Source: Natronococcus occultus SP4
Lineage (GTDB): Archaea; Halobacteriota; Halobacteria; Halobacteriales; Natrialbaceae
DNA: 64,000 bases
Reading direction: 5' to 3'
Assembly: GCF_000328685.1 (NCBI RefSeq)
Contig: NC_019974.1
Location: 1,045,001-1,109,000, forward strand
The position numbers were made by a program, and so were the translations under genes. Positions 49,506-58,950 of the stretch are shown piece by piece (the first letter of the stretch is position 1; each line of letters begins with the position of its first letter). Under the pieces are notes generated by a model. It was not told where the DNA came from and ran no database searches. It saw nothing but the letters and a program-made list of their open reading frames with translations.

Positions 49506-49985
49506 ATGGTAGATACCGGAGACGCTGCACCCGACTTTACCGCACCGCTCGCGAACGGGGATGTCGACTCCTTTACGCTCTCTGAGCGCCTCGAGGACGA
49601 GGCGCCGATCGTCCTCGCGTTCTTCCCCGGCGCGTTCACGGGCGTCTGCACCGACGAGATGTGTACGTTTCAGGACCGTCTCTCGGCGTTCGACGACGTC
49701 GACGCGACGGTGTACGGCGTCAGCCGTGACACCCCGTTCGCCCAGAACGAGTTCCGCGAGCAAAACGACCTCGAGTTCGGCCTCATCAGCGACCTGAACA
49801 AGGAGATCATCGCCGACTACGGCGTCGAGATGGACTTCGACGACATGGGCGTCTACGGCGTCGCCAAACGCTCCGTGTTCGTCGTCGACGCCGACGGCGA
49901 GATCACCTACGCGTGGGTCAGCGACGATCCCGGCGTCGAACCCGAGTACGCCGAGGTCGAGGACGCCGCTGCCGACGCGGCCTGA
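49506..49985 (+). CDS. Peroxiredoxin (Bcp/AhpE type)
   Basis: A 159 aa thioredoxin-fold peroxidase that reduces H2O2 and organic hydroperoxides. The peroxidatic Cys48 lies in FFPGAFTGVCTDEM, and Cys53 follows five residues later, the spacing of the Bcp resolving Cys. GVSRDTPFAQNEFREQNDLE and the end of the fold are standard. The C-terminus is acidic. It fits the oxidative-stress set that includes katG at the right edge. Confidence 0.92.
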   Translation: MVDTGDAAPDFTAPLANGDVDSFTLSERLEDEAPIVLAFFPGAFTGVCTDEMCTFQDRLSAFDDVDATVYGVSRDTPFAQNEFREQNDLEFGLISDLNKEIIADYGVEMDFDDMGVYGVAKRSVFVVDADGEITYAWVSDDPGVEPEYAEVEDAAADAA

Positions 49986-50070
49986 GGGGGTCTGTTAGAA
50001 GTCAGTTCCGGACCGTCCCGCAGTCGCTTCGGGAACCAGTGCTCCCGAAGCGTACGAGCACCCGCAGTCC

Positions 50071-50078
50071 TTTTTAAG
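50071..50078 (+). promoter_or_regulatory. TATA box of the HD phosphohydrolase gene
   Basis: tttttaag lies 21-28 nt before the ATG at 50099, consistent with a leaderless mRNA. Confidence 0.5.
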
Positions 50079-50098
50079 CCGGATCGCCTCGTCCGGAT

Positions 50099-50914
50099 AT
50101 GAGCGACTCTTCGACCGACGAGCAGGCGGGCCGTCTCTACGTTCCCACTGCGGATCATCACTTCCCCGACGAAAAGGTCAACCGCGTCCTCGAGTTTATC
50201 AAGGAAGACGAGGAGATCCAGACCTACCTCGAGGCACAGAACATCAACGCCGTCGACCGAATGCGGTACAACGACCACGGCGAGAAACACATCGAGATCG
50301 TCCGTAACCGCGCGCTTTGTCTGTACGATCTGTTGAAGGCGGGTGACGTCGAGTTCAACGGTGCCGCCGAGCAGGGTCTCGAGGAGGCCGACGAGGCGGT
50401 GATCGTCGCGCTCGCGGCGACGCTTCACGACGTCGGCCACGTCGTTCACCGCGACCAGCACGCCTACTACTCGATCCCGCTCGCCGCGGACATCCTGGAG
50501 CGGGTACTGCCGGAGTTCTACGACGTCGCCGAGACCGTCCGGATGAAGGGGGAAGTGCTTCACGCGATCCTCTGTCACCACACCGCCGAGACCCCCCTGA
50601 CCACCGAGGCCGGCGTCATCCGCGTCGCCGACGCGCTAGATATGGAACGGGGTCGCTCCCGTATCCCCTACGAGCAGGGCGGTCGCGGCATCAACACGCT
50701 CTCGAGCCAGGCGATCAGTCACGTCTCCCTACAGGAGGGCGACTCCCGCCCGGTGATGGTCGAGATCGCGATGACCAACGCCGCGGGCGTCTACCAGGTC
50801 GACAACCTGCTGAAGGCGAAGCTCCGGGATTCGGGGCTCGAGGACGAGATCCGGATCGTCGCCGTCAACACGAACGAGAACCACGAACAGCTGGTCGAAC
50901 GGATCGAGTTGTAG
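50099..50914 (+). CDS. HD-domain phosphohydrolase
   Basis: A 271 aa HD-superfamily protein. Metal ligands are in HGEKHIEIVRNRALCLYDLL (about 60), the HD pair in ALAATLHDVGHVVHRDQHAY (about 112-131) and AILCHHTAET. VIRVADALDMERGRSRIPY is the later family motif, similar to phosphohydrolases acting on nucleotides. The C-terminal part (from VSLQEGDSRPVMVEIAMT) is an extra domain. It is a larger type than the HD protein at 10879 and not paralogous to it in an obvious way. Confidence 0.88.
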   Translation: MSDSSTDEQAGRLYVPTADHHFPDEKVNRVLEFIKEDEEIQTYLEAQNINAVDRMRYNDHGEKHIEIVRNRALCLYDLLKAGDVEFNGAAEQGLEEADEAVIVALAATLHDVGHVVHRDQHAYYSIPLAADILERVLPEFYDVAETVRMKGEVLHAILCHHTAETPLTTEAGVIRVADALDMERGRSRIPYEQGGRGINTLSSQAISHVSLQEGDSRPVMVEIAMTNAAGVYQVDNLLKAKLRDSGLEDEIRIVAVNTNENHEQLVERIEL

Positions 50915-50918
50915 CGGG

Positions 50919-51137
50919 TCAGGCCAGCCGGTAGCGGCCCTCGACCCGTTCGACGTGCTCGCGCTCGCGAAGCGTCCGTGCGACCGAGAGGAAGGTCCCT
51001 TTCTCGATGCCGAGCGCCGTACAGATCTCGTCGGCGCTCGCGTTCGGCCACTCCCGCAGGTAGAGGTAGATCAGCTTCGCCTGTGCCGAGTCGAACTCCT
51101 CGGGGATCGAAACCGTCGGTCGCGAGTCGAGTTGCAT
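50919..51137 (-). CDS. Small winged-helix transcription regulator (72 aa)
   Basis: A compact wHTH protein: AQAKLIYLYLREWPNASADE, then the recognition region ICTALGIEKGTFLSVARTLR and the wing EREHVERVEGRYRLA. It resembles MarR/TrmB-like regulators reduced to the DNA-binding domain. Its promoter contains a perfect 9 bp inverted repeat around the TATA region (51155-51183), so autoregulation is likely. It converges with the HD gene and diverges from xapX, which it may also control. Confidence 0.82.
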   Translation of the reverse strand: MQLDSRPTVSIPEEFDSAQAKLIYLYLREWPNASADEICTALGIEKGTFLSVARTLREREHVERVEGRYRLA

Positions 51138-51154
51138 ACTCGTCCGTCCGGGGT

Positions 51155-51183
51155 TCGACGATATTAAAATTGAGTATCGTCGA
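51155..51183. promoter_or_regulatory. Perfect 9 bp palindrome around the TATA region
   Basis: TCGACGATA (51155-51163) and TATCGTCGA (51175-51183) form a perfect inverted repeat with an 11 nt AT-rich centre (ttaaaattgag) that serves as the TATA box of the small wHTH gene. Binding here would block TBP, the layout of a repressor operator. Confidence 0.65.
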
Positions 51184-51252
51184 TCGTCGAAAAACGGGAC
51201 GATCCACGAGCGAGTCAGGATCCTTTTACTGTCGCCGTTCGTCCCGGGCGGT

Positions 51253-51447
51253 ATGAATATTCAGCTCATCGTCCTCGGTCTGCTGACCGGTACGCTCACC
51301 GGGGCCTTCTTCGCACTCGTCGACGTTCCGATCCCCGCACCGCCCGAACTGCCGGGCCTAATGGGGATCGTCGGTATTTACTTCGGCTACAAACTGGTCG
51401 AGGTTTCGGGTGTGAGTCTGAACGTCCTCGAATCGATCGGACTCTAA
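51253..51447 (+). CDS. XapX domain membrane protein (64 aa)
   Basis: A small protein with two helices: NIQLIVLGLLTGTLTGAFFA and ELPGLMGIVGIYFGYKLVEV, separated by the DVPIPAPPELPG loop that is the XapX signature. XapX proteins are small membrane proteins of unknown role. A TATA-like ccttttact lies about 30 nt before the start. Confidence 0.87.
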   Translation: MNIQLIVLGLLTGTLTGAFFALVDVPIPAPPELPGLMGIVGIYFGYKLVEVSGVSLNVLESIGL

Positions 51448-51471
51448 CGTCGACTGTCGAACCCGGTATCG

Positions 51472-52776
51472 TCAGGGAGCGACATCCAGCCCGGCGGCGA
51501 ACTCCCGGGCCCGCTCGCGGATCGCTCCGGCGTCGGCGACGAGGACGTCGCCGTCGCGCTGGAGGACCTCGCCGTCGACCATCGTGAAGGTTACGTCGTC
51601 GCCGTGTGCGGCGAAGGTGAGGTGTGAGAGGACGTCGTGGATCGGCGTCGCGCGCGTCAGCTCGGTCTCGAGGCCGATCACGTCGGCCTTCCATCCCTCA
51701 CGGAGCTTCCCGACCCGTTCGAAGCCGGCGGCTTCGGCGCCGTTTACCGTCGCCATCTCGAAGACCGTCCGTGCGGGCAGGGCCTGGGGTTCGAGCCGAT
51801 CGACCTTCTGTAAGAGCGAGGCCTGACGCATCTCGGTGAACGGGTCGAGCGCGTTGTTACACGGCGGCCCGTCGTTGCCCAGCGCGACGTTGATCCCGCG
51901 ATCCAGGTAGTCGAGCACCGGCGCGACGCCGCTGGCGAGTTTCATGTTCGAGGACGGACAGTAGGTGACGTTGGTACCGGTCTCGGCGAGCACCTCTCGC
52001 TCGCTCTCGTCGGTCCAGACGCAGTGGGCGAGCACGACGTCCTCGCCGGTGAGGCCGACCTCGTCGAGCCAGTGGACGTTCCGGCGACCGGTTTCGTTCT
52101 CGACGGTCTCGATCTCGCCGCGGTTCTCGCTGGCGTGGGTGTGGATCCGGACGCCGTCGTAGGCGTCCGCGAGCTCTCGACTCCCTCGGAGACAGGACTC
52201 GGTACAGCTCACCGCAAACCGGGGAGTGACGGCGTACTGGATCCGCCCGTCCGCCGCGCCGTGGTAGCGCTCGATCAGCCGCTCGCTCTCGGCCAGGGCG
52301 TCGTCGGTGTCCTCGAGCAGCCCCGGTGGGGACTCCTTGTCCATCAGTACCTTCCCGAGCCGACCGCGGACGCCGAGTTCGCGGGCGGCCTCGAAGGCCT
52401 CCTCGGCGTGGGCGACCGAGAGGTGGTCGATACAGCTCGTCGTCCCGCTCTCGATCAGCTCGAGATACCCCAGCTCGGCGGCGGCGCGCATCTCCGTCGC
52501 CGAGAGCTCGGCCTCCATCGGCAACACGTACTCGAAGAGCCAGTCCAGCAACTCGGTGTCGTCGGCGATCCCGCGTCCGAGACTCTGGACCGAGTGGACG
52601 TGTGCACCGACCGTGCCGGGCATGAGCACGTCACACGAGTGGCGCTTGTGGTCCGGGTACGTCTCGAGACAGTCCGACCGCTCTCCGACGGCGACGATTT
52701 CGTCGTCCTCGACGACGACCGCACCGTCCTCGATCACGGTGTCGGCGTCGGCGACGACGGTTCCCGTCAGCAACAT
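51472..52776 (-). CDS. Amidohydrolase (nucleoside/nucleobase deaminase type)
   Basis: A 434 aa metal-dependent hydrolase of the SsnA/MtaD group, which includes adenosylhomocysteine, methylthioadenosine and guanine deaminases. The first metal motif is PGTVGAHVHSVQSLGRG (HxH), and further ligands lie in VRIHTHASENRGE, VVLAHCVWTDE and ALGNDGPPCNNALDP. TYCPSSNMKLASG is typical of deaminases of this group. In haloarchaea such enzymes may deaminate 5-prime-deoxyadenosine or related nucleosides; the exact substrate is open. Confidence 0.87.
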   Translation of the reverse strand: MLLTGTVVADADTVIEDGAVVVEDDEIVAVGERSDCLETYPDHKRHSCDVLMPGTVGAHVHSVQSLGRGIADDTELLDWLFEYVLPMEAELSATEMRAAAELGYLELIESGTTSCIDHLSVAHAEEAFEAARELGVRGRLGKVLMDKESPPGLLEDTDDALAESERLIERYHGAADGRIQYAVTPRFAVSCTESCLRGSRELADAYDGVRIHTHASENRGEIETVENETGRRNVHWLDEVGLTGEDVVLAHCVWTDESEREVLAETGTNVTYCPSSNMKLASGVAPVLDYLDRGINVALGNDGPPCNNALDPFTEMRQASLLQKVDRLEPQALPARTVFEMATVNGAEAAGFERVGKLREGWKADVIGLETELTRATPIHDVLSHLTFAAHGDDVTFTMVDGEVLQRDGDVLVADAGAIRERAREFAAGLDVAP

Positions 52777-52826
52777 TTCCGCTCTCGGTAGTTCGCCCAG
52801 CGGCTTATCGTTGTGGATCTATGCGC

Positions 52827-53012
52827 TCAGGAGCGAAGCTTCATCGACGCCACCGACAGCCCCCACCCGAAGCAGATCAGCAGCGCGAACGTAAGGTAGC
52901 CGACGCCGAGAGGTAAAACGAGCACCGGCAGCGAGTCGGCGAACAGGTAGCCCGCCAGAATCAACGCCGGCACGAGAACGAGGTTGATACGGACGAATCG
53001 CTCGATTCCCAT
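52827..53012 (-). CDS. Small two-helix membrane protein (61 aa)
   Basis: The product has two hydrophobic segments (RINLVLVPALILAGYLFADS and LVLPLGVGYLTFALLICFGW), with a short basic end (ASMKLRS). Family unknown. It lies between the amidohydrolase and sdhA on the same strand, 64 nt after the sdhA stop, and may be read with the sdh operon. Confidence 0.65.
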   Translation of the reverse strand: MGIERFVRINLVLVPALILAGYLFADSLPVLVLPLGVGYLTFALLICFGWGLSVASMKLRS

Positions 53013-53076
53013 GTGTTCGAGCTCAGTGGGCCCGAACGGATAGCGCTGCTGGTTTTTGCGCGATCGACACCGGCGG

Positions 53077-54912
53077 TCAGTAGCTGCGCACCTTCGGCTC
53101 GTAGGTCTTCTCCTGACCCTCGAGGATGACGGGCCGATAGAAGATGTTCGGCTCGCCGTCGTCCCACGAGATCAGCGTGTGCTTGAGCCACTCGTCGTCG
53201 TCGCGCTGTTGGTTCTCCTGGCGCCAGTGAGCGCCGCGGAACTCGTTGCGCACCAGGGCACCCAGCGCGATCGTCTCGGCGACGTCGATCAGGTTGCGCG
53301 TCTCGTAGGTCTGCTGGAGGTCGGTGTTGAACGTCCGGGACGGGTCGTCGACGTAGACGTCCTGGTACTCCTGGCGGCACTCACGGATCACACGCAGGGC
53401 CTTCTCGATCCCATCCCTGGTGCGGAAGACGTTGACGTAGTCGGTCATCGCCTGCTGGAGCTTCGCGCGGATCTGGGCGTGCTGGACGCCGTCGTCTTTG
53501 TCCATCAGGTGATCGACGCGGGCCCGTTCCTGCTCGACGGCACGCTCGAGAAGGCCATCGGCCTCGGTCGTGACGCCGCCGTCCGCGGCGACGCCTCCCG
53601 TAGTATCGATGCCGGCACTGCCGGGCGTCACCGGGAGGTCGGCGTCCTCGTCCTCGACGTCGTCGCCGTACCCCGTTCGGATCTTGGCCTCGCCTAAGTC
53701 CTCGCCGGCTGCGTGGCGACCCGCCCGCTTGCCGAAGACGATCAGCTCGGGGAGTGCGTTCCCGCCCAGCCGGTTGCCGCCGTGGACGGAGACACAGGCA
53801 CACTCACCGGCCGCGTAGAGCCCGCTAATGTTTGTCTGGCCGTTCTCGTCGACGTCGATCCCGCCCATCGCGTAGTGCTGGCCGGGTTTGACCGGCATCG
53901 GCTCGACGAGCCCGTCGACACCCTCGAAGTCCTCTGCGAGGTGCAGAATGTTTTCGAGGCGGCTGAGGATGCGCTCCTCGCCGAGGTGGCGCATGTCGAG
54001 GTGGACGTACTCGTCCTCGACGCCCCGTCCCTCGCCGACCTCGGTGAGCTCGGCGCGGGCGACGACGTCGCGGGAGGCGAGCTCGCCGGAGTTGTTCGCG
54101 TACCCGTGCTCGAACATGAACCGTTCGCCCTTCGCATTGTAGAGGATCCCGCCCTCGCCGCGGACTCCCTCGGAGATGAGGACGCCCGTTGACGGCAGCG
54201 ATGTGGGGTGGAACTGGATGAACTCCATGTCCTCCAGCGGTGCGCCGGCCCGGTAGGCCATCGCGTGGCCGTCGCCGGTACAGGAGACGGCGTTTGTGGT
54301 GTGGTCGAACGCCTGGCCGGGACCGCCCGTCGCGAGGACGACCCCGTTGTTTGCCTTGAACCCCTCGACGTTGCCGGACTGGACGTCGTAGGCAACGACG
54401 CCGTGACAGGATCGGTCGTTCGGGTCGGCGGCGTCGTCGGTGACGAGATTCATCACGTACCACTCGTCGTAGACCTGGATCCCGCGTTTGACGACCTGCT
54501 CGTACATCGTGTGCAGCAGGTGGTGGCCGGTCTCGGCACCGGCGTAGGTCGTTCGTGGATACGAGAGTCCGCCGAACGGCCGCTGGGAGACGCGTCCGTC
54601 CTCCTCGCGGGAGAAGGGCATTCCCCAGTGTTCGAGCTGCATCGTCTCCTCGGGCGCGTCTTGGGCCAGCGTCTCGACGGCGGGGGCGTCGGCGAGGTAG
54701 TCCGACCCCTTCATCGTGTCGTAGGCGTGGAGTTCCCAGTCGTCACCCTCCTGGAGGGCAGCGTTGATCCCGCCCTCGGCCGCGCCGGTGTGGCTGCGGA
54801 CCGGGTGGAGTTTCGAGACGATCGCCGTGTCGGCGCCCGCCTCGTGCGCTGCGATTGCGGCCCGGAGGCCGGCGCCGCCGGCGCCGACCACGATAACGTC
54901 GTGTTCGTACAT
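53077..54912 (-). CDS. sdhA: Succinate dehydrogenase flavoprotein subunit
   Basis: A 611 aa FAD subunit of complex II, oxidising succinate to fumarate. FAD-binding DVIVVGAGGAGLRAAIAAHE (residues 5-24); the flavin-linking His41 in SHTGAAEGG; the catalytic stretch HYAMGGIDVDENGQTNISGL and HGGNRLGGNALPELIVFGKR. A C-terminal domain with EARVDHLMDKDDG-like segments is normal. The gene begins 1 nt after the sdhB stop. Confidence 0.96.
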   Translation of the reverse strand: MYEHDVIVVGAGGAGLRAAIAAHEAGADTAIVSKLHPVRSHTGAAEGGINAALQEGDDWELHAYDTMKGSDYLADAPAVETLAQDAPEETMQLEHWGMPFSREEDGRVSQRPFGGLSYPRTTYAGAETGHHLLHTMYEQVVKRGIQVYDEWYVMNLVTDDAADPNDRSCHGVVAYDVQSGNVEGFKANNGVVLATGGPGQAFDHTTNAVSCTGDGHAMAYRAGAPLEDMEFIQFHPTSLPSTGVLISEGVRGEGGILYNAKGERFMFEHGYANNSGELASRDVVARAELTEVGEGRGVEDEYVHLDMRHLGEERILSRLENILHLAEDFEGVDGLVEPMPVKPGQHYAMGGIDVDENGQTNISGLYAAGECACVSVHGGNRLGGNALPELIVFGKRAGRHAAGEDLGEAKIRTGYGDDVEDEDADLPVTPGSAGIDTTGGVAADGGVTTEADGLLERAVEQERARVDHLMDKDDGVQHAQIRAKLQQAMTDYVNVFRTRDGIEKALRVIRECRQEYQDVYVDDPSRTFNTDLQQTYETRNLIDVAETIALGALVRNEFRGAHWRQENQQRDDDEWLKHTLISWDDGEPNIFYRPVILEGQEKTYEPKVRSY

Positions 54913-54913
54913 C

Positions 54914-55801
54914 TTACCAGAACTTCAGGTTCTTCTTGACTGCCTCCCGTTTGAGCTCCTGAATGTGCTCGGTCAGGGGGATGTCTTTCGGACACACCTC
55001 GGTACAGGAGAACTGGGTCTGGCACCGCCAGACGCCGTGTTCCTGTTCGAGGATGCGGAGTCGGTGCTCCTTGATCTCGTCGTCCTCTCGGTCGTCCATC
55101 GCGAACTTGTAGGCCTTGTTGATCGCCGCCGGGCCCAGATACTCGTTGTCGCCGGCCGCGATGTTACAGCTGGACATACAGGCGGCACACCAGATACACC
55201 GCGAGGACATCTTGATCTTCTCGCGGTTCTCGGGGCTCTGGCGTTGCTCCTCGAGGTCGGCCGTATCCGGGGTGTCCTCGTCCTGGAAGTACGGCTCGAC
55301 GGCGTGCATCTGGTCGTAGAAGTGGTCCATGTCGACGACCAGGTCCTTGACGACCTCCTGATGCGGAAGCGGTTCGATCCGGATCGGCTGTTTGAGCTCC
55401 GAGATCTGGGTTTTGCAGCCGAGCTGCTGTTTGCCGTTGACGAAGAAGGCGTCGGAGCCACAGACGGCCTGCCGACAGGAGTGACGGAAGGTCAGCGAGG
55501 AGTCGAACTCGTCGCGGGCGTACATCACCGCGTCGAGGACGGTCATCCCCTTCTCGAAGGGGACGTAGAAGTCGTCGAAACGGGGTTCCTGTTTGCCCTC
55601 GACCTCGGGGTCGTAGCGGAACACCTTGAGGTGTACCGTCTCACCCTCGACGTCGGACTCGTCGACGGCCTCGTCCTGGGCCAGTCCCTGCTCTTTTTCC
55701 TTGAGTCGCTCCTGCTGTGGCGACTCGGCACCCCGCATCTCGGGGTCTTCCGGTGCTTCCTGCGATTCGGGTTCTTGCGGTTGTTCCTGTTGCGTACTCA
55801 T
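54914..55801 (-). CDS. sdhB: Succinate dehydrogenase iron-sulfur subunit
   Basis: A 295 aa Fe-S subunit carrying electrons from FAD to quinone. The [2Fe-2S] site is SCRQAVCGSDAFFVNGKQQL with Asp as the third ligand, as in E. coli SdhB. The [4Fe-4S] site is CIWCAACMSSC and the [3Fe-4S] site CQTQFSCTEVCPK. The first 50 residues are a haloarchaeal acidic extension (EQPQEPESQEAPEDPEMRGA). Confidence 0.96.
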   Translation of the reverse strand: MSTQQEQPQEPESQEAPEDPEMRGAESPQQERLKEKEQGLAQDEAVDESDVEGETVHLKVFRYDPEVEGKQEPRFDDFYVPFEKGMTVLDAVMYARDEFDSSLTFRHSCRQAVCGSDAFFVNGKQQLGCKTQISELKQPIRIEPLPHQEVVKDLVVDMDHFYDQMHAVEPYFQDEDTPDTADLEEQRQSPENREKIKMSSRCIWCAACMSSCNIAAGDNEYLGPAAINKAYKFAMDDREDDEIKEHRLRILEQEHGVWRCQTQFSCTEVCPKDIPLTEHIQELKREAVKKNLKFW

Positions 55802-55802
55802 G

Positions 55803-56168
55803 TTAGGTCCACCCCGCCATGGCGACTGCGACCCAGATACCCTGGACGATGAGTGCGATTCCGGCCAGCACGAGGACCGCGAGGACGACCTTCTTGGGCG
55901 TTCCCTCGAGTCCCTGGTTGACCAGGGCGTTGTAGACGCCGTTGACGCCGTGGAACGTCCCCGCGATCAGGAACAACACCATCGTCAGGAAGTATCCAAC
56001 GTTCTCCATTCGGGCCTGCGTACCCATGAAGGTGACGTCGGCCGCGTGGTTCACGAAGTGCAGCTGGAAGAAGTGAAACGCCAGCACGACGATCAGAAAC
56101 GCCGCGGTAACCCGCTGGAGGAACCAGTTGGTACCGCCCCGCGTGAAAGAGGAGTAGCGTTCGGCCAT
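55803..56168 (-). CDS. sdhD: Succinate dehydrogenase membrane subunit D
   Basis: A 121 aa membrane anchor with three helices: FLQRVTAAFLIVVLAFHFFQ (His ligand for haem), NVGYFLTMVLFLIAGTFHG, and VVLAVLVLAGIALIVQGIWV. HFFQLHFVNHAADVTFMG is a typical loop for haloarchaeal SdhD. The start is 1 nt after the sdhC stop. Confidence 0.92.
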   Translation of the reverse strand: MAERYSSFTRGGTNWFLQRVTAAFLIVVLAFHFFQLHFVNHAADVTFMGTQARMENVGYFLTMVLFLIAGTFHGVNGVYNALVNQGLEGTPKKVVLAVLVLAGIALIVQGIWVAVAMAGWT

Positions 56169-56169
56169 C

Positions 56170-56598
56170 TTAGATCGCCACCCCGTCCATGAACGTCGGC
56201 ACGCTCGCGACGGTGATGATGCCGGTCAACACCAGCGAGGCGTAGAAGCTCTTGTCCTGTGCGGTGAGGCCGATTCCGAGATCGACCATCAGTAGCCGCA
56301 GCCCGTTCAGGATGTGGAAGACGGCGACGGCAAGCAGGCCGACTTCGAGCACACGGATGATAAACAGCGACTCGAGACCCTGGATGGTCTGGGTGTAGAC
56401 GTCCTCGCCCTGTGGGATCAGCGCTGGATCGCCGCTTGCGGCGCCGATGGCCGTACTCAGCACGGCGATGTGGGTAAACAGGTAGCCGATCAACATCCAC
56501 CCGGTGAACTTGTGGAAGATCCACGCCCACATTCCGGCCGAGAACTCCTTCCAGCGACCGAAGTCCTCGATGAGACCGCGATTGTAAGACTGACTCAT
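56170..56598 (-). CDS. sdhC: Succinate dehydrogenase cytochrome b subunit
   Basis: A 142 aa membrane anchor and first gene of the sdhCDBA operon. The helices are [20 protein letters not shown] (with haem and quinone-site residues), [20 protein letters not shown] and [18 protein letters not shown]. The start MSQSYNRG at 56598 gives the expected cytoplasmic N-terminus; the upstream in-frame part is non-conserved. The region before it has an AT-rich ttctatacgg. Confidence 0.92.
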   Translation of the reverse strand: MSQSYNRGLIEDFGRWKEFSAGMWAWIFHKFTGWMLIGYLFTHIAVLSTAIGAASGDPALIPQGEDVYTQTIQGLESLFIIRVLEVGLLAVAVFHILNGLRLLMVDLGIGLTAQDKSFYASLVLTGIITVASVPTFMDGVAI

Positions 56599-56701
56599 AC
56601 GCTCATCTGGACGGTTTGACCGTGACCGTATAGAAGTTACCTTTATCGGCTGGTTTACCGGGTTCCAAATTCCACTCCCTCGAGCCGTGGTCAGCGACGG
56701 C

Positions 56702-57802
56702 TCACATCGGGAGCTGGGACCGCGAGCCGGTTCTGGATCCCGTCCGGTCGTTTTCGAGAGCCGTCCGAGTATCGGGCTCGAGGCCAACCAGATGACAGAG
56801 CGGGTTCCCCGGGTAGACGACCGGGTTCTCGAGGACGCCGACGATCAGCCCGGTGAACGGCGCCTCGACGGTGACGATGTCCTCTTTCTCCTTGAACGGG
56901 TTCGTGATGGTACAGATCACGTCTCCCTCCTCGACGAGCGATCCGCGGCCGTGTTTCATGTCGACGATCCCGCCGGCGTCGGCCCGGAGCCAGGTCTTCT
57001 CGTCGTCGCTGTCGATGACGGTCCGCCAGCCCGGCCAGTGGACGGCCGCGCCCGGATGGAGGCCGAACTCCGCGAACACGCTGGCGACGCCGGTGAGCGC
57101 GCGGTCGATCAGCCGCCGCTGGAAGCGGTGGGCCTCGCCCATTTCGATGGTCACCGTCGGAACGCCGGCGTCGGTCGCCTCGCGACGAAGGGTGCCCGAC
57201 GGCCCCTGGCCCGCGATGATGACGTGGGAGCTGAACGCACAGGCGACCCGTGCAGCGCCGGGGTCGTCCATATTCGCCCGCGCGTGAAGCATGTTGGTCC
57301 GTCCTCGGGTCGAGGTGTGGAAGTCGATCCCGAAGTCGCAGGGCTCGATGAAGTTCGTGAAGATCCGGTGGGCCATCCGCCTGGCGCTGGTCGACCCCTC
57401 CCGTCCCGGGAACGATCGGTTGAGGTCCCGATCGTAGATCGGCAAGTACCGTTCCTGGGCCAGAAAGCCGGGAACGTTCATCACCGGCAGACAGACCAGC
57501 GTTCCGTGGAGTTCGGCGTGATCCCAGTCGTGAGCGACCTCACGGACGACTTCGATCCCGTTGAGTTCGTCGCCGTGTGCAGCCGCCGAGAGAAACGCCG
57601 TCGGCCCGGGATGGTCCCCGTTGATGATCGTCACCGGAATCCGCACGGGATCGCCGAGATACGTCTCGCTGATTCCGTACCGAATGTTTGCCGACTCACC
57701 GGGATCGACCCGGCCGCCGTCGTACGTAAAGACGTCGTCGTCGATCGCCGGCGGATCGGACGACTCTCTCGAGTCGTCGTCCGCCGCGTCGTTACCGCTC
57801 AT
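56702..57802 (-). CDS. Succinylglutamate desuccinylase/aspartoacylase-like deacylase
   Basis: A 366 aa M14-type AstE/AspA family protein. Zinc ligands are in [20 protein letters not shown] (HxxE) and [14 protein letters not shown]. The catalytic Glu lies in [19 protein letters not shown]. The C-terminal 100 residues form a lipoyl-like beta barrel ([20 protein letters not shown]). Such proteins often stand next to RimK-type ATP-grasp ligases, as here about 2.7 kb away, which suggests a role in removing or recycling amino-acid modifications. Substrate unproven. Confidence 0.85.
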   Translation of the reverse strand: MSGNDAADDDSRESSDPPAIDDDVFTYDGGRVDPGESANIRYGISETYLGDPVRIPVTIINGDHPGPTAFLSAAAHGDELNGIEVVREVAHDWDHAELHGTLVCLPVMNVPGFLAQERYLPIYDRDLNRSFPGREGSTSARRMAHRIFTNFIEPCDFGIDFHTSTRGRTNMLHARANMDDPGAARVACAFSSHVIIAGQGPSGTLRREATDAGVPTVTIEMGEAHRFQRRLIDRALTGVASVFAEFGLHPGAAVHWPGWRTVIDSDDEKTWLRADAGGIVDMKHGRGSLVEEGDVICTITNPFKEKEDIVTVEAPFTGLIVGVLENPVVYPGNPLCHLVGLEPDTRTALENDRTGSRTGSRSQLPM

Positions 57803-57982
57803 AGTTGCTTCTGGAGCGGCACCCTCGTGAATCTTTGTTCGTCGTCCGGGGTCGGGTTCGGGCAGCCACGAACCGTCTTGGGGACCACCGTTGTAGCGTC
57901 CGTCCGAAATCGCCCGCGAACGTGCCGAGGTCAGTGTGATTCAGGGCATGAATTTTGTATGCGCGAATGGTACGGTACAGCC

Positions 57983-58735
57983 ATGGAGATTCGCGAAGCG
58001 ACAGACGCCGACGTCGAGACGATCCGTTCGATCGCAGACCGTTCGCTCTCTTCGACTTACACCGACTTCCTCGGCGAGGAGACGATCGAGGCAGCCATCG
58101 AACAGTGGTACGGCGAAGAGTTCACCGAGGAAATCGATGACGACCACTCGCTGATCCTGGTCGTCGAGCGCGACGACGAGGTGATCGGGTTCTCCCACAG
58201 CGAACTGGTCGGTCAGCAGTACAGCAACGGCCAGCTGCTGTGGCTCCACATCGATCCCGACGCCCGCGGCGACGGCATCGGCGTCCGGCTGCTCGTCCGG
58301 ACCCGGGAGAAGCTCCTCGACGACGGTGCCGACCAGGTCCAGTGTTTCGTCCTCGAGGACAACGAGGGCGGGAACACGTTCTACGAGAACCACGGGTTCG
58401 AACAGGCCGATCAGCGCGAGGTCGAGATCGGCTCGGAGACGTTCACCGAGAACATCTACGTCGAAGGCGAGCTCGAAAGCGGCGACGAGTGGACCGCCAT
58501 CGACGAGCGCGAGATCGACGACCAGACGGTGTACGTCAGCTACGGTGACGCGGACCGAGGGTCGAAGGCCCCGTTCTACGGCGCTTACGAGAGCGAGGGC
58601 CAGGCCGACCGGTACGGCTGGCTCTGTGGCAACTGCGATTCGATCGACAACGCGATGGATACGATGGGGCGAATCGAGTGCAACGCCTGTGGCAACCGCC
58701 GCAAGCCGACCCGCTGGGACTCCTCGTACCTGTAA
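57983..58735 (+). CDS. GNAT acetyltransferase fused to a C-terminal zinc ribbon
   Basis: A 250 aa protein. Residues 1-150 are a GNAT fold: MEIREATDADVETIRSIADR, the acetyl-CoA-binding stretch LHIDPDARGDGIGVRLLVRT (about 92-111) and NEGGNTFYENHGFEQ. The C-terminal part (about 165-250) contains CGNC and CNACGNRRKPTRWDSSYL, a four-Cys zinc ribbon that I recall as a haloarchaeal DUF5816-type domain. The ATG at 57983 is at the natural domain start. Acceptor unknown; protein or peptide amines are possible. Confidence 0.85.
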   Translation: MEIREATDADVETIRSIADRSLSSTYTDFLGEETIEAAIEQWYGEEFTEEIDDDHSLILVVERDDEVIGFSHSELVGQQYSNGQLLWLHIDPDARGDGIGVRLLVRTREKLLDDGADQVQCFVLEDNEGGNTFYENHGFEQADQREVEIGSETFTENIYVEGELESGDEWTAIDEREIDDQTVYVSYGDADRGSKAPFYGAYESEGQADRYGWLCGNCDSIDNAMDTMGRIECNACGNRRKPTRWDSSYL

Positions 58736-58950
58736 CGGTTCGGTGACCGCGCCAATTGCCCCACTCCGCCAGTAGGCTCCCCCTACCGTCGGTACCGACG
58801 GCTCCGAGCCGCCGGCGTCGGATTCCAGCGCGCCGTTTCGTTCCTCGTCTCGGAGTTGTCTCCGCATTACAATTACGTCCTCGCTGGTCGTCTTCTGCGA
58901 GTCGCGGTCCGTCCCCGTTCGGTAGCACGGCGTCCGACGACCCCTCTAGC

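Noticed and set aside
56687-58735. GNAT gene starting at 56687
   Set aside because: The extension runs antisense through the AstE-like gene. The GNAT domain starts at ATG 57983.
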